This document shows positions 8,664 through 18,773 of a DNA stretch of 64,000 nucleotides, piece by piece. Under the pieces are notes generated by a model. The model was not told the DNA's origin, did not search any database, and saw only the letters and a program-made list of their open reading frames with translations. The translations under genes were made by a program, and so were the position numbers. Source of the DNA: Oscillibacter valericigenes Sjm18-20. GTDB taxonomy: Bacteria > Bacillota > Clostridia > Oscillospirales > Oscillospiraceae. The first letter of the stretch is position 1. Each line of letters opens with the position of its first letter. The stretch covers positions 620,001-684,000 of the forward strand of contig AP012044.1 in the NCBI GenBank assembly GCA_000283575.1, in the 5' to 3' direction.

Positions 8664-9572
8664 TTATGCGGCGCTGTCCTCATTCTCCCTTGCCAGGAGG
8701 AAAATTGTCACGAGAATGAGCACGAAGCCCACCAGATCCGCCAGGGAGAACGCCGTATGGAGCCACAGGGCGGAGAAGACCGTGGCGGACACCGGCTCCG
8801 TCGCCGCCAGCATCGAGGATTTCACCGGGCCAACGTCCGCGATGCCCTGCATGAACAGAGGAAACGCAATGATTGACCCCAACAAGACCGCGCCGCAGAC
8901 TGCCAGCCAGCCCCGCCAGGAGAGACTTGCGGAAAACTCCCAGCTTTGACTTGCGAGATTGATAAACACGCCGCCGATTAACATACCCGTGCCGGTAATC
9001 ATTTCCTTTCCCCACCGCTCCATGAGCGACCGGGGCAAAAGCGTATAAATCGTCACGGCCGCGGCGGTGAGCAGGCCCCAGAAAAGGCCGGGTGGAGAGA
9101 TGGACATATGTCGCGGATCGCCGCCGGTGGCCAGGATAAACGTTCCCCACAACGCCAGAATCAGTGCCACAGCCTGAGTGCGGTTTGGCCATTTCTGGGC
9201 GTGGACACAGGTGATAAGCATGATGAAAACAAGGTTCAGGGTTTGCAGCACCGTGGTGGTTCCGGCGTTGGTGTAGCTGATGGAGGTCAAATATGCGTAC
9301 TGGCACAGCAAAAGGCCAAACAGGCCGAAGATGACCAGCTTTCCAAGCTCTTTGGGTTGTCGGATCAGAGCCAGCAGGTCCCGCCTGTACTTCGGCAGGG
9401 CCAGAAGCGTCAATACTGCGCCGCCCCCCAGCGTCCGCACGCAGACCAGCCAGACGGGATGAATGCCGCAGAAGCCGAACAGGTATTGCCCGCAGGTGCC
9501 GGAGATGCCCCAGCAGACGCCACCAATCGTGGTACACAGTACGCCGCGCAGGGCGCGTTGCTTCTCGCTCAT
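8664..9572 (-). CDS. EamA/DMT-family transporter
   Basis: A 302-residue inner-membrane protein with about ten transmembrane segments in two EamA repeats: residues about 10-140 and 155-292. Conserved traits are the GxxWGxS start (GGVCWGISGT) and the repeat ending ATEPVSATVFSALWL. The family exports or imports small metabolites; the substrate cannot be told from sequence. A promoter lies at 9687-9715, giving a leader of about 110 bases. The Shine-Dalgarno before the ATG at 9572 is weak (AGAGAG). Confidence 0.85.
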   Translation of the reverse strand: MSEKQRALRGVLCTTIGGVCWGISGTCGQYLFGFCGIHPVWLVCVRTLGGGAVLTLLALPKYRRDLLALIRQPKELGKLVIFGLFGLLLCQYAYLTSISYTNAGTTTVLQTLNLVFIMLITCVHAQKWPNRTQAVALILALWGTFILATGGDPRHMSISPPGLFWGLLTAAAVTIYTLLPRSLMERWGKEMITGTGMLIGGVFINLASQSWEFSASLSWRGWLAVCGAVLLGSIIAFPLFMQGIADVGPVKSSMLAATEPVSATVFSALWLHTAFSLADLVGFVLILVTIFLLARENEDSAA

Positions 9573-9686
9573 GGTATTCTCTCTTTCAAAACATGGGATT
9601 TCCCGCTACGGCCGCTCCGGGTGGGACCCAAAAAACGGGACCCTTCGCCGTTTGGCGGAGAGTCATACAATATCACAGTACATTCA

Positions 9687-9715
9687 ATTTTAGCGCATTT
9701 TTTCATGTATTGCAA
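9687..9715 (-). promoter_or_regulatory. Promoter of the EamA gene
   Basis: On the minus strand TTGCAA (9710-9715), 17 bases, TAAAAT (9687-9692). The 9573-9911 gap otherwise holds this leader, which contains repeated GGGTCCC words, and the pyrI-side hairpin. I see no gene in it. Confidence 0.65.
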
Positions 9716-9867
9716 GGCCCCTCCTCCAAATACTGGCTCTCGCTGGGCACACAGGCAATAAGAATGTCCGCGCCCGGTAGATCCGGCTTTCCCCCGGCAG
9801 CAAAAAGGAAAATGCCCGCAGAGAAACTATGACTCTTGCGCCGCACGGGAAAATTTTCTGGAGATGG

Positions 9868-9905
9868 GGCCGGCTCCCGCGCTCTTTTCCAGTGCGGGGC
9901 CGGCG
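9868..9905. terminator. GC-rich hairpin after pyrI
   Basis: GCCGGC arms (9869-9874 and 9899-9904), extended by CCGC/GCGG pairing, sit just past the pyrI stop. The T-run lies on the plus-strand side, so it is an imperfect minus-strand terminator and is called with caution. Confidence 0.5.
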
Positions 9906-9911
9906 TCGTTT

Positions 9912-10337
9912 TTACAGCTTCCGCTTCTTCTCCGCGTCGCAGTAGGCGCAGCGGTAGGTGCGTTTTTCCCGATCGCTCAGCAGGAAGATGGCGTCCAGCT
10001 GTGGCTCCGCCGATGTGATGCACCGGGGGTTCTTACAATGAATGATATTCACCAGCTTCATCGGAAGTTCCAGATGTTTTTTCCCCACGCGCATCCCGTC
10101 CCGAATGATGTTGACGGTGATGTTCGAGTCGATATAGCCCAGTACGTCCAAATCCACCTCCATGGGAGAGTCGATTTTGATGATGTCTTTTTTGCCCATC
10201 CGCCCGCTGCGAACGTTTTTGATGATGGCCACGGAGCAGTCCAACTGGTCAAGGTGCAGGTACTTGTAGATGTCCATGGACTTTCCGGCCTGAATGTGGT
10301 CGAGCACCACGCCGTTTTGAATGCTGTCGATATTCAT
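9912..10337 (-). CDS. pyrI: Aspartate carbamoyltransferase regulatory subunit
   Basis: The 141-residue PyrI binds nucleotide effectors and bridges catalytic trimers. The zinc-binding cysteines are all present: C101, C106, C130 and C133, with the same spacing as in enterobacterial PyrI. The ATG at 10337 follows AGGAGGAACCGC. It lies 13 bases after pyrB. Its presence indicates an allosterically regulated class B ATCase. Confidence 0.95.
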   Translation of the reverse strand: MNIDSIQNGVVLDHIQAGKSMDIYKYLHLDQLDCSVAIIKNVRSGRMGKKDIIKIDSPMEVDLDVLGYIDSNITVNIIRDGMRVGKKHLELPMKLVNIIHCKNPRCITSAEPQLDAIFLLSDREKRTYRCAYCDAEKKRKL

Positions 10338-10350
10338 TGCGGTTCCTCCT

Positions 10351-11277
10351 TCACTCCGCCCGCAGACCCAGCAGCAGCAATATGAGGGCCATGCGGATGA
10401 ACTTGCCATTTTTCACCTGCCTGAAGTAGCAGGCCCGGGGGTCGTTATCCACTGCCACCGCAATCTCGTTCACGCGGGGCAGGGGGTGGAGAATGCACAG
10501 GTCCTTTTTCGCCGGAACCAGCTTTGCCGGGTCCAGAACGTAGGTGTCCTTCAGCCGGATGTAATCCGCCTCATTGAAAAAACGCTCCTTCTGGACGCGG
10601 GTCATATACAAAATGTCGAGGCTGGGAATGGCGTCCTCCAGCGAGTCCGTCTCCGTATACGGAAGGCCGTTTTTATCCAGCACATTTTCTTTCAGGTAGT
10701 TGGGCAGCTTCAGCTCCTCCGGGGAGATGAACACGAAGCGGATGCCACTTTGACGGGAAAGGGCGTTCACCAGAGAATGTACGGTGCGGCCGAATTTCAG
10801 GTCGCCGCAAAAGCCGATGGTGAAGTCGCTCAGGCGGCCCTTCTCCCGGTGGATGGTCAAAAGGTCGGTGAGGGTCTGGGTGGGGTGGTTGTGACCGCCG
10901 TCTCCGGCGTTGATGATGGGCACCTCTGCCCGCTGGGCGGCGGCAAAGGGCGCGCCCTCCTTGGGATGGCGCATGGCAATGATGTCTACGTAGCAGCTTA
11001 CCGTGTGGACCGTATCCACCACGGTCTCGCCCTTGGCGGTGGAGGAGGACGCCGCCTCGGAAAAGCCCAGTACGCTGCCGCCCAGGGAGAGCATGGCCGA
11101 CTCAAAGCTCAGGCGCGTCCGGGTGGACGGCTCGAAAAACAGCGTTGCCAGCTGCTTGTGGGCACAGATGTTCTGGTATTTCTCCGGGGTTTCAATCATA
11201 TCCTCCGCCGTGGCGATCAGATCGCCGATCTCGGCGGGGGTCAGGTCGGTGATGTCGATGAGATTGCGTTTTGACAT
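10351..11277 (-). CDS. pyrB: Aspartate carbamoyltransferase catalytic subunit
   Basis: A 308-residue ATCase that makes carbamoyl aspartate. Carbamoyl-phosphate motif [12 protein letters not shown] (about residues 49-60), the [10 protein letters not shown] loop (about residue 130) and the C-terminal HPLPRVNE loop are present. The ATG at 11277 is preceded by GGGAGA; the longer upstream frame is antisense to nothing recognisable and lacks similarity. The gene precedes pyrI in the same transcript. Confidence 0.96.
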   Translation of the reverse strand: MSKRNLIDITDLTPAEIGDLIATAEDMIETPEKYQNICAHKQLATLFFEPSTRTRLSFESAMLSLGGSVLGFSEAASSSTAKGETVVDTVHTVSCYVDIIAMRHPKEGAPFAAAQRAEVPIINAGDGGHNHPTQTLTDLLTIHREKGRLSDFTIGFCGDLKFGRTVHSLVNALSRQSGIRFVFISPEELKLPNYLKENVLDKNGLPYTETDSLEDAIPSLDILYMTRVQKERFFNEADYIRLKDTYVLDPAKLVPAKKDLCILHPLPRVNEIAVAVDNDPRACYFRQVKNGKFIRMALILLLLGLRAE

Positions 11278-11312
11278 AGAGATTCTCCCTTCTCGCGTTT
11301 CGGTGGGCCGGC

Positions 11313-11951
11313 TCAGGTACGCATCCAGCTCTCGTCGCTGGGGTCGGCTCGGAATTTTTTCAGGCGCTGGATATCCTCTGTTTTGATTTTGCCCTCTTCG
11401 GCGGCCACTTCGCACACCGCGTCAAAATTGCTCAGGCTAAAATTGACGACATCTGCCGCCGCCAAGTGGTCAATGCCCTTTTGGAGCCCATAGGTGAAAA
11501 TGGAGACCACGCCCAGCACGTTTGCTCCGGCTTCCCGGAGGACGTCCACCACCTCGATGCAGCTTCCGGCGGTGGAGATCAGGTCCTCCACCACCACCAC
11601 TTTCCGGCCCTTTTCCAGCCTCCCCTCAATCCGGTTGCCTCGACCGTGATCCTTGTGCCCGGAGCGGACATACCCCATGGGAAGCCCCATCATGTGGCCC
11701 ACGATGGCGGCGTGGGCGATGCCGGCGGTGGAGGTTCCCATCAGCACCTCCGCATCCGGGTAGTGCTTACAGATCAGGTTCACCAGACCAGTCTCCACGG
11801 CGGTGCGGATGGCGGGGGCTGTCAGGATCAGGCGATTGTCGCAGTAAATGGGGCTGTGGATTCCGCTGGCCCACGTAAAGGGCTCGTCAGGGCGCAGGAA
11901 CACCGCGCCGATGGATAAGAGGTCGTGGGCAATTTCGCGTTCAATACTCAT
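11313..11951 (-). CDS. pyrE: Orotate phosphoribosyltransferase
   Basis: A 212-residue enzyme converting orotate and PRPP to OMP. It has the PRPP motif [14 protein letters not shown] (about residues 117-130) and the [13 protein letters not shown] substrate region near residue 28. GGGAGG precedes the ATG at 11951. It follows pyrF with a gap of 34 bases. Confidence 0.95.
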   Translation of the reverse strand: MSIEREIAHDLLSIGAVFLRPDEPFTWASGIHSPIYCDNRLILTAPAIRTAVETGLVNLICKHYPDAEVLMGTSTAGIAHAAIVGHMMGLPMGYVRSGHKDHGRGNRIEGRLEKGRKVVVVEDLISTAGSCIEVVDVLREAGANVLGVVSIFTYGLQKGIDHLAAADVVNFSLSNFDAVCEVAAEEGKIKTEDIQRLKKFRADPSDESWMRT

Positions 11952-11985
11952 ATCTTAAAAATCCTCCCTGCTTGTATGAATGGGT

Positions 11986-12690
11986 TTACCGGTAAAAAAA
12001 GTCCCTCATCGCCCGACGGTAGACGGCCACGGGGTCGCCCGACTGTGTGATGGGGCGGCCCATCACCAGATAGTCGCAGCCGGACTTTCCGGCCAGCTCC
12101 GGCGTCATGATGCGCTTCTGATCCCCAGAGGCACTGTCCGCAAAACGAATGCCTGGGGTGACGGTGACGAAGTCACCGCCGCAGACGGTCTTCACGCCCG
12201 CCGCCTCCAACGGGGAACACACTACCCCGTCCAGCCCGGCGGCAGCGGCGTTTTTGGCATAGGACATGACGGTTTTCTCCATAGAGATGTCAATCAGAAG
12301 CTCGTTTTTCAGAGCCTTTGCATCGGTGGAGGTGAGTTGGGTCACGGCGATCAGCAGGGGGCGGGTGCCGTCCGGGCGGGTAAGGCCTTCCAGCGCGGCG
12401 CGCATCATCTCAGACGCGCCTGCGGCGTGGAGATTCACCATGTCCACGTCCAGACGGCTGAGGACACCCATGGCCCGTTTTACCGTGTTGGGGATATCAT
12501 GGAGCTTTAAGTCCAAAAAGATTTTATGGCCCCGGGCCTTGATTTTTCGGACCATGTCCGGCCCCTCGGCGTAAAAAAGCTCCATGCCGATTTTCACATA
12601 GGGCTTTTCCCCGGCGGGAAAGCAGTCGAGAAAATTCAGCGCCTCGGAAGCGTTGGGGAAGTCCAGGGCAATGATGACATCTTTATTCAC
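11986..12690 (-). CDS. pyrF: Orotidine 5'-phosphate decarboxylase
   Basis: A 234-residue type 1 OMP decarboxylase. It carries the catalytic motif [13 protein letters not shown] (about residues 58-70), the [11 protein letters not shown] strand and the C-terminal [13 protein letters not shown] phosphate loop. The start is a GTG with AGGAGG upstream and overlaps the pyrD stop by 8 bases. Confidence 0.95.
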   Translation of the reverse strand: MNKDVIIALDFPNASEALNFLDCFPAGEKPYVKIGMELFYAEGPDMVRKIKARGHKIFLDLKLHDIPNTVKRAMGVLSRLDVDMVNLHAAGASEMMRAALEGLTRPDGTRPLLIAVTQLTSTDAKALKNELLIDISMEKTVMSYAKNAAAAGLDGVVCSPLEAAGVKTVCGGDFVTVTPGIRFADSASGDQKRIMTPELAGKSGCDYLVMGRPITQSGDPVAVYRRAMRDFFYR

Positions 12691-13600
12691 GGTGCGCGCC
12701 TCCTGTCAGTTCGGAAATTTTTGTCACGCCGAGCCGCTCACACACGGTGGGCAGATGTTCGATAATGGACTTGCAGGCGAAGGGATTTTTCAGATTCGCC
12801 GCGCCGATCTCCACGGCGCCGGCCCCCGCCAGCATCATTTCACACACGTCCTCGGCGGAGCTGACCCCGCCGCAGCCAATGATGGGCAGATCCACCGCCT
12901 CGTATACGTCCCACACCATCCGCAGCGCCACGGGGAATACGGCGGGGCCGGACAGGCCCCCGGTGCGGTTGGCAAGCAGAGGACGCTTTGTTTTCAGATC
13001 AATACGCATCCCCAGCAGCGTGTTGATAAGGCACAGGCCGTCCGCCCCCGCGTCGGCGCAAGCCCGGGCGATCTCTGCAATGTCCGTCACGTTGGGGGAG
13101 AGCTTAACAAACACCGGCTTTTTCGTGACGGCCTTCACCGCCGCCGTCACCTGAGCGGCGGATTTGGGGTCGGAGCCGAAGTTCCGGCCGCCGCAGTGGA
13201 CGTTGGGGCAGGAGATATTCACCTCGATGATACCCATCTGTTCGCAGCTGTCCAGAGCGCGGCAGTTCTCCACGTACTCTTCCGCCGTGCTGCCGCCGAT
13301 GTTGGCAATCACCGGGCCGTGAAAGATCTTCGCGATATTGGGTAGCTCCTGGGCAACCACAGAGTCGATACCCGGATTTTGAAGCCCCACCGCGTTCAGC
13401 ATTCCACAGGGCGTCTCCGCCACGCGGGGCTGGGGATTTCCGAACCGGGGTTCCGCCGTGGTGCCCTTGAAGGAAAAGGAGCCCAGAATATTAAGGTCGT
13501 AGACCTCCGAAAATTCCCGCCCGTATCCAAACGTGCCGGAGGCGGGAATCACCGGATTTTTAAGGGACACACCGGCCAGGGAAACCTCCAGATTTACCAT
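12683..13600 (-). CDS. pyrD: Dihydroorotate dehydrogenase (NAD+), catalytic subunit, type 1B
   Basis: 305 residues, FMN-dependent oxidation of dihydroorotate. Features are [13 protein letters not shown] near the N-terminus, the catalytic Cys in [11 protein letters not shown] (about residue 135) and the FMN phosphate loop [12 protein letters not shown] near residue 245. The neighbouring pyrK encodes the electron-transfer partner, which defines the 1B class. The ATG at 13600 overlaps pyrK by 7 bases. Confidence 0.95.
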   Translation of the reverse strand: MVNLEVSLAGVSLKNPVIPASGTFGYGREFSEVYDLNILGSFSFKGTTAEPRFGNPQPRVAETPCGMLNAVGLQNPGIDSVVAQELPNIAKIFHGPVIANIGGSTAEEYVENCRALDSCEQMGIIEVNISCPNVHCGGRNFGSDPKSAAQVTAAVKAVTKKPVFVKLSPNVTDIAEIARACADAGADGLCLINTLLGMRIDLKTKRPLLANRTGGLSGPAVFPVALRMVWDVYEAVDLPIIGCGGVSSAEDVCEMMLAGAGAVEIGAANLKNPFACKSIIEHLPTVCERLGVTKISELTGGAHRE

Positions 13601-14331
13601 TCGATCTCCTCCTTATGGAACACAGGCCCGTCTTTACAAACCCGGCGGGGGCCGCTTTTCGTCTTGATGGTGCAGCCCACGCAGGCCCCGAAGCCGCAGG
13701 CCATCCGCGCCTCAAAGCTATATTGCCCATTTTTCAGCTGGGGTAGCGCCCGAACAGCTTTCAGCATGGGCGTGGGGCCGCAGACAAACGCATCGGTGCA
13801 CTCCGGCACCGCCCGGACAAGATCGGTGACAAAGCCCTTTGTCCCGAGGCTTCCGTCCTCCGTGGCGATGAAGAGGCGGCAGCCAAGGCCCGTAAACTCC
13901 TCCAGATAAAATGCGTCCTCCGCGGTGCGAAAACCCAGCGCCACCGTGGGGGTGACGCCCCGCTGGCGCATCCGCCCCGCAAGGCCGAACAGCGGGGCCG
14001 CGCCCACGCCGCCGCCGATCAGAATGGGGGTTTCCGTGCAGCTTTCCAGATCGAACCCGTTGCCAAGGCCCGAGAGGATGTCCAACTCCGTCCCGGGGAC
14101 GGAGCGCACCAGCTCCCGCGTCCCCTCGCCCGCCACCCGGACGATCAGCAGTAGCTCGTTCTTCGCCCAGTTGGCGACGGAGACGGGACGGCGCAGAAAC
14201 CTCAGCGGCAGAGCAATGTCCACAAACTGCCCCGGTGCGGTGATGGCAGAGGTATCGCCGGAGAGCACCATCTCGTAGGTGTCGGCGGTAAGCTGGCGGG
14301 TGTGCTCGATGGTAAAAAGAGTCTGCTTCAT
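13594..14331 (-). CDS. pyrK: Dihydroorotate dehydrogenase electron transfer subunit
   Basis: A 245-residue FAD and [2Fe-2S] protein that passes electrons from PyrD to NAD+. A flavin-binding beta barrel (RRPVSVANW near residue 47), a GGGVGAAPLFGLA nucleotide site (about residue 107) and a C-terminal cysteine cluster (MACGFGACVGCTIK plus RRVCKDGPVF) are seen. It overlaps pyrC by four bases (ATGA type). Confidence 0.95.
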   Translation of the reverse strand: MKQTLFTIEHTRQLTADTYEMVLSGDTSAITAPGQFVDIALPLRFLRRPVSVANWAKNELLLIVRVAGEGTRELVRSVPGTELDILSGLGNGFDLESCTETPILIGGGVGAAPLFGLAGRMRQRGVTPTVALGFRTAEDAFYLEEFTGLGCRLFIATEDGSLGTKGFVTDLVRAVPECTDAFVCGPTPMLKAVRALPQLKNGQYSFEARMACGFGACVGCTIKTKSGPRRVCKDGPVFHKEEIEW

Positions 14332-15611
14332 ACGTCCTCCCGACGAAAATCGGTGTAAACCAGTTTTCCATTACAGATTGTGGCGGCCACGGCGGCGGCC
14401 ACGACCCAGCCGTCAAAAGGAGTTGCGCGGCCCATGGATTTAAAAGCGCTGCTGACAATGGCGTGAGGCCGGTTCAGGTCCAGCACCGTCAGGTCGGCGA
14501 AAGCTCCCTCGGACACTGTACCGCCCGGAAGGCCGAAAATCCGACGGGGCCGGGTACACAGCCGGTCCAGGAGCAGCTCCAGCGGGATGACGCCCGTCTC
14601 CACCAGCTGGGTGTACAGAATGGGGAATGCGGTCTCAAGGCCCACGATGCCGAAGGCGCTTTGGCGCAGACCCCTTGATTTTTCTTCGGCACAGTGGGGA
14701 GCGTGGTCCGTGGCGATACAGTCGACGGTGCCGTCCAGGAGTCCTTCAATGAGCGCGTCCCGGTCCGCCGCGGACCGCAAGGGCGGGTTCATCTTGAACC
14801 GACCCTCGTCCTGCAGGTCCTGGTCGCACAAAACCAGATAGTGCGGCCCGGTTTCGCAGGTGACGGGAAGGCCGTCGGCTTTCGCTCTGCGGATGAGGTC
14901 CACGCTTTCTTTGGTTGAGATGTGACAGACGTGGTATTGGCACCCGGTCTCCCGGACCAGGCCGATGTCCCGCTCAATCTGCCGCCACTCGCTCTCGGAG
15001 GAAATGCCGGGAAAGCCGTGGGCTTTCGCCCAGGTTCCGTCGTGGACACAGCCGCCGGGGGACAGCAGCTCGTTCACCTCGCAGTGGGCCACAATGGGTT
15101 TTCCCAACGCCCTGGCGGCCTTCATGGCGGCGCGCATCATGTCGTCGGACTGGACGCCCCGCCCGTCGTCGGAGAAGCCCGCTACGCTGGGAGCCATGCC
15201 CGCCATGTCGGACAAGAACTGCCCCTGCTCTCCGGCGGTGATGGCGCCGTATGGATAGACATGGATTTTTGCAGCCCGCGCAATGGCGTCAAGCTCCGGC
15301 TGCAAGGTCTCCGGGCCGTCCGGCACCGGCTTCAGATTGGGCATGGAGCACACGGCGGTATAGCCCCCCGCCGCCGCTGCCGCCGTACCGGAGGCGATGG
15401 TTTCCTTATAAGAAAATCCAGGCTCCCGAAGATGTACATGGACATCGACGAAACCTGGAACAACAAACAGATGATCAATTTTAATCACGGACTGATTCTC
15501 ACGGGGAAGAAATGGGGAAATGGAAACAATACGGCCATCCTCAACGGCTACGTCCGCCGTCTTGAAAGTGCCGTTCAAAAAAACACTGCCGCCAGCCAGC
15601 AGAAAACCCAT
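14328..15611 (-). CDS. pyrC: Dihydroorotase
   Basis: A 427-residue, type I (amidohydrolase) dihydroorotase. Zinc-ligand motif PGFVDVHVHLREPG near residue 58, further His in HCEVNE and HVCHIST, and the ATDHAPH aspartate motif near residue 300 are all present. The ATG at 15611 follows a perfect AGGAGG. It is the first gene of pyrC-K-D-F-E-B-I. No pyrR, uraA or carAB is linked. Confidence 0.95.
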   Translation of the reverse strand: MGFLLAGGSVFLNGTFKTADVAVEDGRIVSISPFLPRENQSVIKIDHLFVVPGFVDVHVHLREPGFSYKETIASGTAAAAAGGYTAVCSMPNLKPVPDGPETLQPELDAIARAAKIHVYPYGAITAGEQGQFLSDMAGMAPSVAGFSDDGRGVQSDDMMRAAMKAARALGKPIVAHCEVNELLSPGGCVHDGTWAKAHGFPGISSESEWRQIERDIGLVRETGCQYHVCHISTKESVDLIRRAKADGLPVTCETGPHYLVLCDQDLQDEGRFKMNPPLRSAADRDALIEGLLDGTVDCIATDHAPHCAEEKSRGLRQSAFGIVGLETAFPILYTQLVETGVIPLELLLDRLCTRPRRIFGLPGGTVSEGAFADLTVLDLNRPHAIVSSAFKSMGRATPFDGWVVAAAVAATICNGKLVYTDFRREDV

Positions 15612-15646
15612 GGTGTACCTCCTTGATGTGTATACTCTGACGTTAC

Positions 15647-15675
15647 ATTGTAGAGGAATCAACCGCGCTTGTCAA
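15647..15675 (-). promoter_or_regulatory. Promoter of the pyrimidine operon
   Basis: A near-consensus sigma-A promoter on the minus strand: TTGACA (15670-15675), 17 bases, TACAAT (15647-15652). The leader to pyrC is only about 30 bases, too short for a PyrR-type attenuator. Confidence 0.85.
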
Positions 15676-15744
15676 TGGTGAATTTTAGAAACAGAACACA
15701 TAAATTATGAGAACTCCCTGTATGTTTTCTGCGCCTGCGATAAA

Positions 15745-15773
15745 CGGCGGGGGACGCGCCGCGTCTCCCGCCG
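15745..15773 (-). terminator. Terminator hairpin after trkH
   Basis: Arms CGGCGGGGGACGC and GCGTCTCCCGCCG pair with one mismatch or G-T. They lie just past the trkH stop on the minus strand and are followed by a short T-rich stretch. Confidence 0.65.
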
Positions 15774-15783
15774 CTTGTGGACT

Positions 15784-17232
15784 TTACCTGAGGAAGCTGT
15801 GTCTGCGCCACAGCGACGGCGCCAGCAGCAGCATCGGAAACAGTTCCAACCTTCCGGCCAGCATATCAAACGCCAGCAGGATCTTGGATGCCGGGGAAAA
15901 CGCCGCAAAGTTTCCCATGGGCCCCACCTGCCCCAGCCCCGGCCCGATATTGTTGATACAAGAGACCACGGCCGTAAAGGTGGTGACAAGGTCGAACCCG
16001 TCCAGACTCAGTAAAAGGGTGGAAATGCTCATGATTAACAGATATACCACCAGAAACACATGGGTGCTGCGCAAAATCTTGCTGCTTACCGGTCGGCCCT
16101 CAATCCGGACGGTGGCCACGGCATTGGGGTGCAGCATCTGCCGCATGTCGCTGACGGCTGTCTTGCCCAGAATGACCAGACGGGCGATCTTGATGCCGCC
16201 GCCGGTAGACCCGGCACAGGCCCCCGCGAACATCAGAAAGACCAGCACCACCCTGGAGTAGGGTGGCCAGAGGTTAAAATCCGCTGTGGCGTATCCGGTA
16301 GTGGTGATAATGGAGGAGACCTGAAAAAAGGCGTACCTGAGGGCGGTGGAGAAAGACTCGAACAGGTGGGAGATATTCCATGCGATGGTGACGGTGGCTG
16401 CCGCCACGATCAGGAAATAGGTCCGCAGCTCTTCGGACCGCAGTACCTCCCGCACTTTGCCGATCAGCAGAAAATAGTAGAGGTTGAAGTTCACGCCGAA
16501 CAGCAGCATGAAAACTCCGATCACAAGATCGAAGTAAGGGCTGTTGTACGCACCCACGCTGAGGTTCCGGCAACTGAAGCCGCCGGTGCCGGCGGTGCCG
16601 AAGGCGTGGACGCAGGCGTCGAACAGCGGCATCCCTCCCAGCAGCAGCAAAACGATCTCCGCCACCGTCATGACCAGATAGATGCCGTACAGGATCTTCG
16701 CGGTGTCCCCCAGTCGGCTTACAAGCTTTCCCACCGCTGGGCCGGGGACTTCCGCCCGCAGGAGGTGCATCCCGTGCCCGTCGGACGCGGGGAAAATGGC
16801 CATGACAAACACCAGCACGCCCATGCCGCCCACCCAATGGGTAAAGCTGCGCCAGAACAGCACGCCCCGGCCCAGATGTTCGATCTCCGTCAGGATGCTG
16901 GCGCCGGTGGTGGTAAAGCCGGATACGGTTTCAAAAAAACAGTCCACAAAGGTGGGCATGGAGTGGGAGATGTAAAAGGGCATTGCCCCAAACAGGGACA
17001 TCGCGATCCATGCCAGCGCTACGATGGCGAGGCCGTCTCTGGCATAGAGAGCCCGGGACTTGGGCGAAATGTGACTCAGCAGGATGCCGCAGAGAATCAG
17101 CGTCAGCATGGGGATTAAAAACGGCTCTGCCGACTCCCGGTAAAACATCGCCACCACCATGGGCAGCGTCAGCAGCGCCGCCTCCACCAGCAGGATTTTT
17201 CCGAGAATATAGGCAATCATTCTTCGATTCAA
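15784..17232 (-). CDS. trkH: TrkH-family potassium uptake channel subunit
   Basis: A 482-residue membrane protein with four M1-P-M2 repeats. The four selectivity-filter turns can be read: GFTTTGAS (about residue 107), GTAGTGGFS (about 218), TTTGYA (about 317) and NNIGPGLG (about 435). It imports K+ (or K+/Na+) under control of the cytosolic TrkA ring encoded 15 bases upstream. The start is a TTG at 17232 with AAGGA upstream; an ATG four codons later is possible. Confidence 0.93.
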   Translation of the reverse strand: MNRRMIAYILGKILLVEAALLTLPMVVAMFYRESAEPFLIPMLTLILCGILLSHISPKSRALYARDGLAIVALAWIAMSLFGAMPFYISHSMPTFVDCFFETVSGFTTTGASILTEIEHLGRGVLFWRSFTHWVGGMGVLVFVMAIFPASDGHGMHLLRAEVPGPAVGKLVSRLGDTAKILYGIYLVMTVAEIVLLLLGGMPLFDACVHAFGTAGTGGFSCRNLSVGAYNSPYFDLVIGVFMLLFGVNFNLYYFLLIGKVREVLRSEELRTYFLIVAAATVTIAWNISHLFESFSTALRYAFFQVSSIITTTGYATADFNLWPPYSRVVLVFLMFAGACAGSTGGGIKIARLVILGKTAVSDMRQMLHPNAVATVRIEGRPVSSKILRSTHVFLVVYLLIMSISTLLLSLDGFDLVTTFTAVVSCINNIGPGLGQVGPMGNFAAFSPASKILLAFDMLAGRLELFPMLLLAPSLWRRHSFLR

Positions 17233-17247
17233 CGGTATCCGTCCTTT

Positions 17248-18606
17248 TTACTGCAAAATGTCGCGGATATCCCGCAGAGTGCTGGTGGTGACCACAATCA
17301 CGTCATCTCCGGCATTAATGGCATCCGCGCCGGAGGGAATGACGATTTTTCCGTTTTGCCGGACAATGCCCGCCAGCAGAATGCCGGAGCGGAGCTTGAG
17401 GTCCCGCAGGGGAACGCCAATCAGGGGGGAGTCGGACCGTATGCCGAATTCCAGCGCCTCCACCGTACCGCCGATCAGGCGGTGCAGCGTTTTAACCTGG
17501 GAGCCGGAGGCGTTCTGCATGGCGCGGACGTACTGTAAAATTAACTCCGCGGTGACGGAGCCGGTGGATACGACGCTGCCGATCATGTCCTCGTTAGACA
17601 CCAGATCCACCAGAGGCTGGCGGTTGATCTTCGCAACCACCTTGCAGTTTTTATACTGCCTGGCTACGCTCAAAGCCATCAGAATATTGGCCTCGTCCAT
17701 GCCGGTGATGGCCACAAAGCCGCCCGTCTGGTCCAAACCCTCTTCCCGCAGAAGCTCGCTGTCCATGCCGTCGCCGGTGATGACCAGAGCCTTTGGAAGC
17801 AGTTCGCTCATATGGGTGGAGCGATCGCTGTTCTGGTCGATGATCTTGACGGTCATTCCCATTTCAATCAACTGCATAGCCAGATAATAGCACAGCTTGC
17901 TGGCCCCCACGATCATGACGGAGGACGCCCTACACTTGAATACCCCCAGGTGCCGGAAGAACTGTTCCAGCTCGTGGGGGGTGGCGGTAATATAAAGGGT
18001 GTCTCCATCCTGAAGGGCAAAATCACCGGAGGGAATGATCGTGTTATCCTTTCGGGCCACGGCGCAGACCAGCACCCTTGCCCGCAGGTTTTTATAGAGA
18101 TCGCTGAGCAGCACGCCGCCCAGTGTGCTGCCGGAGGGCAGACGGTATTCCACCAGCTCCAGCCGACCCTTGGAAAAGGACTCCAGCTTCATCGCGTTGG
18201 GGAACCGGAGAACGCGGGCAATCTCCCGGGCGGTGGCTCGTTCCGGATTGATGGCCATGGACAATCCCAACTCGCCCCGCATATATCGCAGCTGATTTTC
18301 GTATTCCGGGTTGCGGATGCGGGCGATGGTGTGCTGTACGCCCAGAGTTTTTGCCACAAGGCAGGTCAAAATGTTGATCTCATCGCTGGAGGCGGTGGCA
18401 ATAAGCAGATTGGTCCGTCCCGCGTCCGCTTCTTTCTGCACGTCGGCGCAGGCGCCGTTGCCACACACGCCCATCACGTCGTAGACATTGATGATGTGGT
18501 CCAGAAGCGTGGGGTTCTGGTCGATGACCGTGACGCTGTGTTCCTTGGAAAGATGCTGCGCCAGCGCCAGCCCGACTTTGCCGGCGCCCACGATAATGAT
18601 TTTCAT
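17248..18606 (-). CDS. trkA: Trk system potassium uptake regulatory protein TrkA
   Basis: 452 residues with two tandem RCK units. Each has a Rossmann NAD(H) domain (IIVGAGKVGLALAQ at residue 3; VMIVGASKLCYYLAMQ near 228) followed by a TrkA-C domain. It gates TrkH in response to nucleotides. The two-gene operon order trkA-trkH is usual. The ATG at 18606 is well supported by similarity. A minus-strand TATAAT (18670-18675) with TTTGCT 17 bases upstream is the likely promoter. Confidence 0.94.
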   Translation of the reverse strand: MKIIIVGAGKVGLALAQHLSKEHSVTVIDQNPTLLDHIINVYDVMGVCGNGACADVQKEADAGRTNLLIATASSDEINILTCLVAKTLGVQHTIARIRNPEYENQLRYMRGELGLSMAINPERATAREIARVLRFPNAMKLESFSKGRLELVEYRLPSGSTLGGVLLSDLYKNLRARVLVCAVARKDNTIIPSGDFALQDGDTLYITATPHELEQFFRHLGVFKCRASSVMIVGASKLCYYLAMQLIEMGMTVKIIDQNSDRSTHMSELLPKALVITGDGMDSELLREEGLDQTGGFVAITGMDEANILMALSVARQYKNCKVVAKINRQPLVDLVSNEDMIGSVVSTGSVTAELILQYVRAMQNASGSQVKTLHRLIGGTVEALEFGIRSDSPLIGVPLRDLKLRSGILLAGIVRQNGKIVIPSGADAINAGDDVIVVTTSTLRDIRDILQ

Positions 18607-18706
18607 AGATAACGATCCTCAATTTTCACGCTGTTTTATTTTAGGGCTTTTACTATTTCTACAAATGCCATTATAGTAGATATTTCGGCAAAAGCAAATG
18701 TTATTT

Positions 18707-18735
18707 TTGACCTTACGCCCCAGGACTGATATACT
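18707..18735 (+). promoter_or_regulatory. Promoter of the ribosomal GTPase-NYN gene
   Basis: TTGACC (18707-18712), 17 bases, TATACT (18730-18735). The leader is only about 30 bases, unlike the long attenuating leader of tet(M). Confidence 0.8.
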
Positions 18736-18773
18736 AAAGGAAATTTGCCTTGACAAGACAGGCGGAGAAGACG

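Noticed and set aside
9703..10023. Minus-strand frame of 106 codons overlapping pyrI
   Set aside because: It overlaps pyrI in another frame and runs into the leader region. It has no ribosome site and no recognisable sequence.
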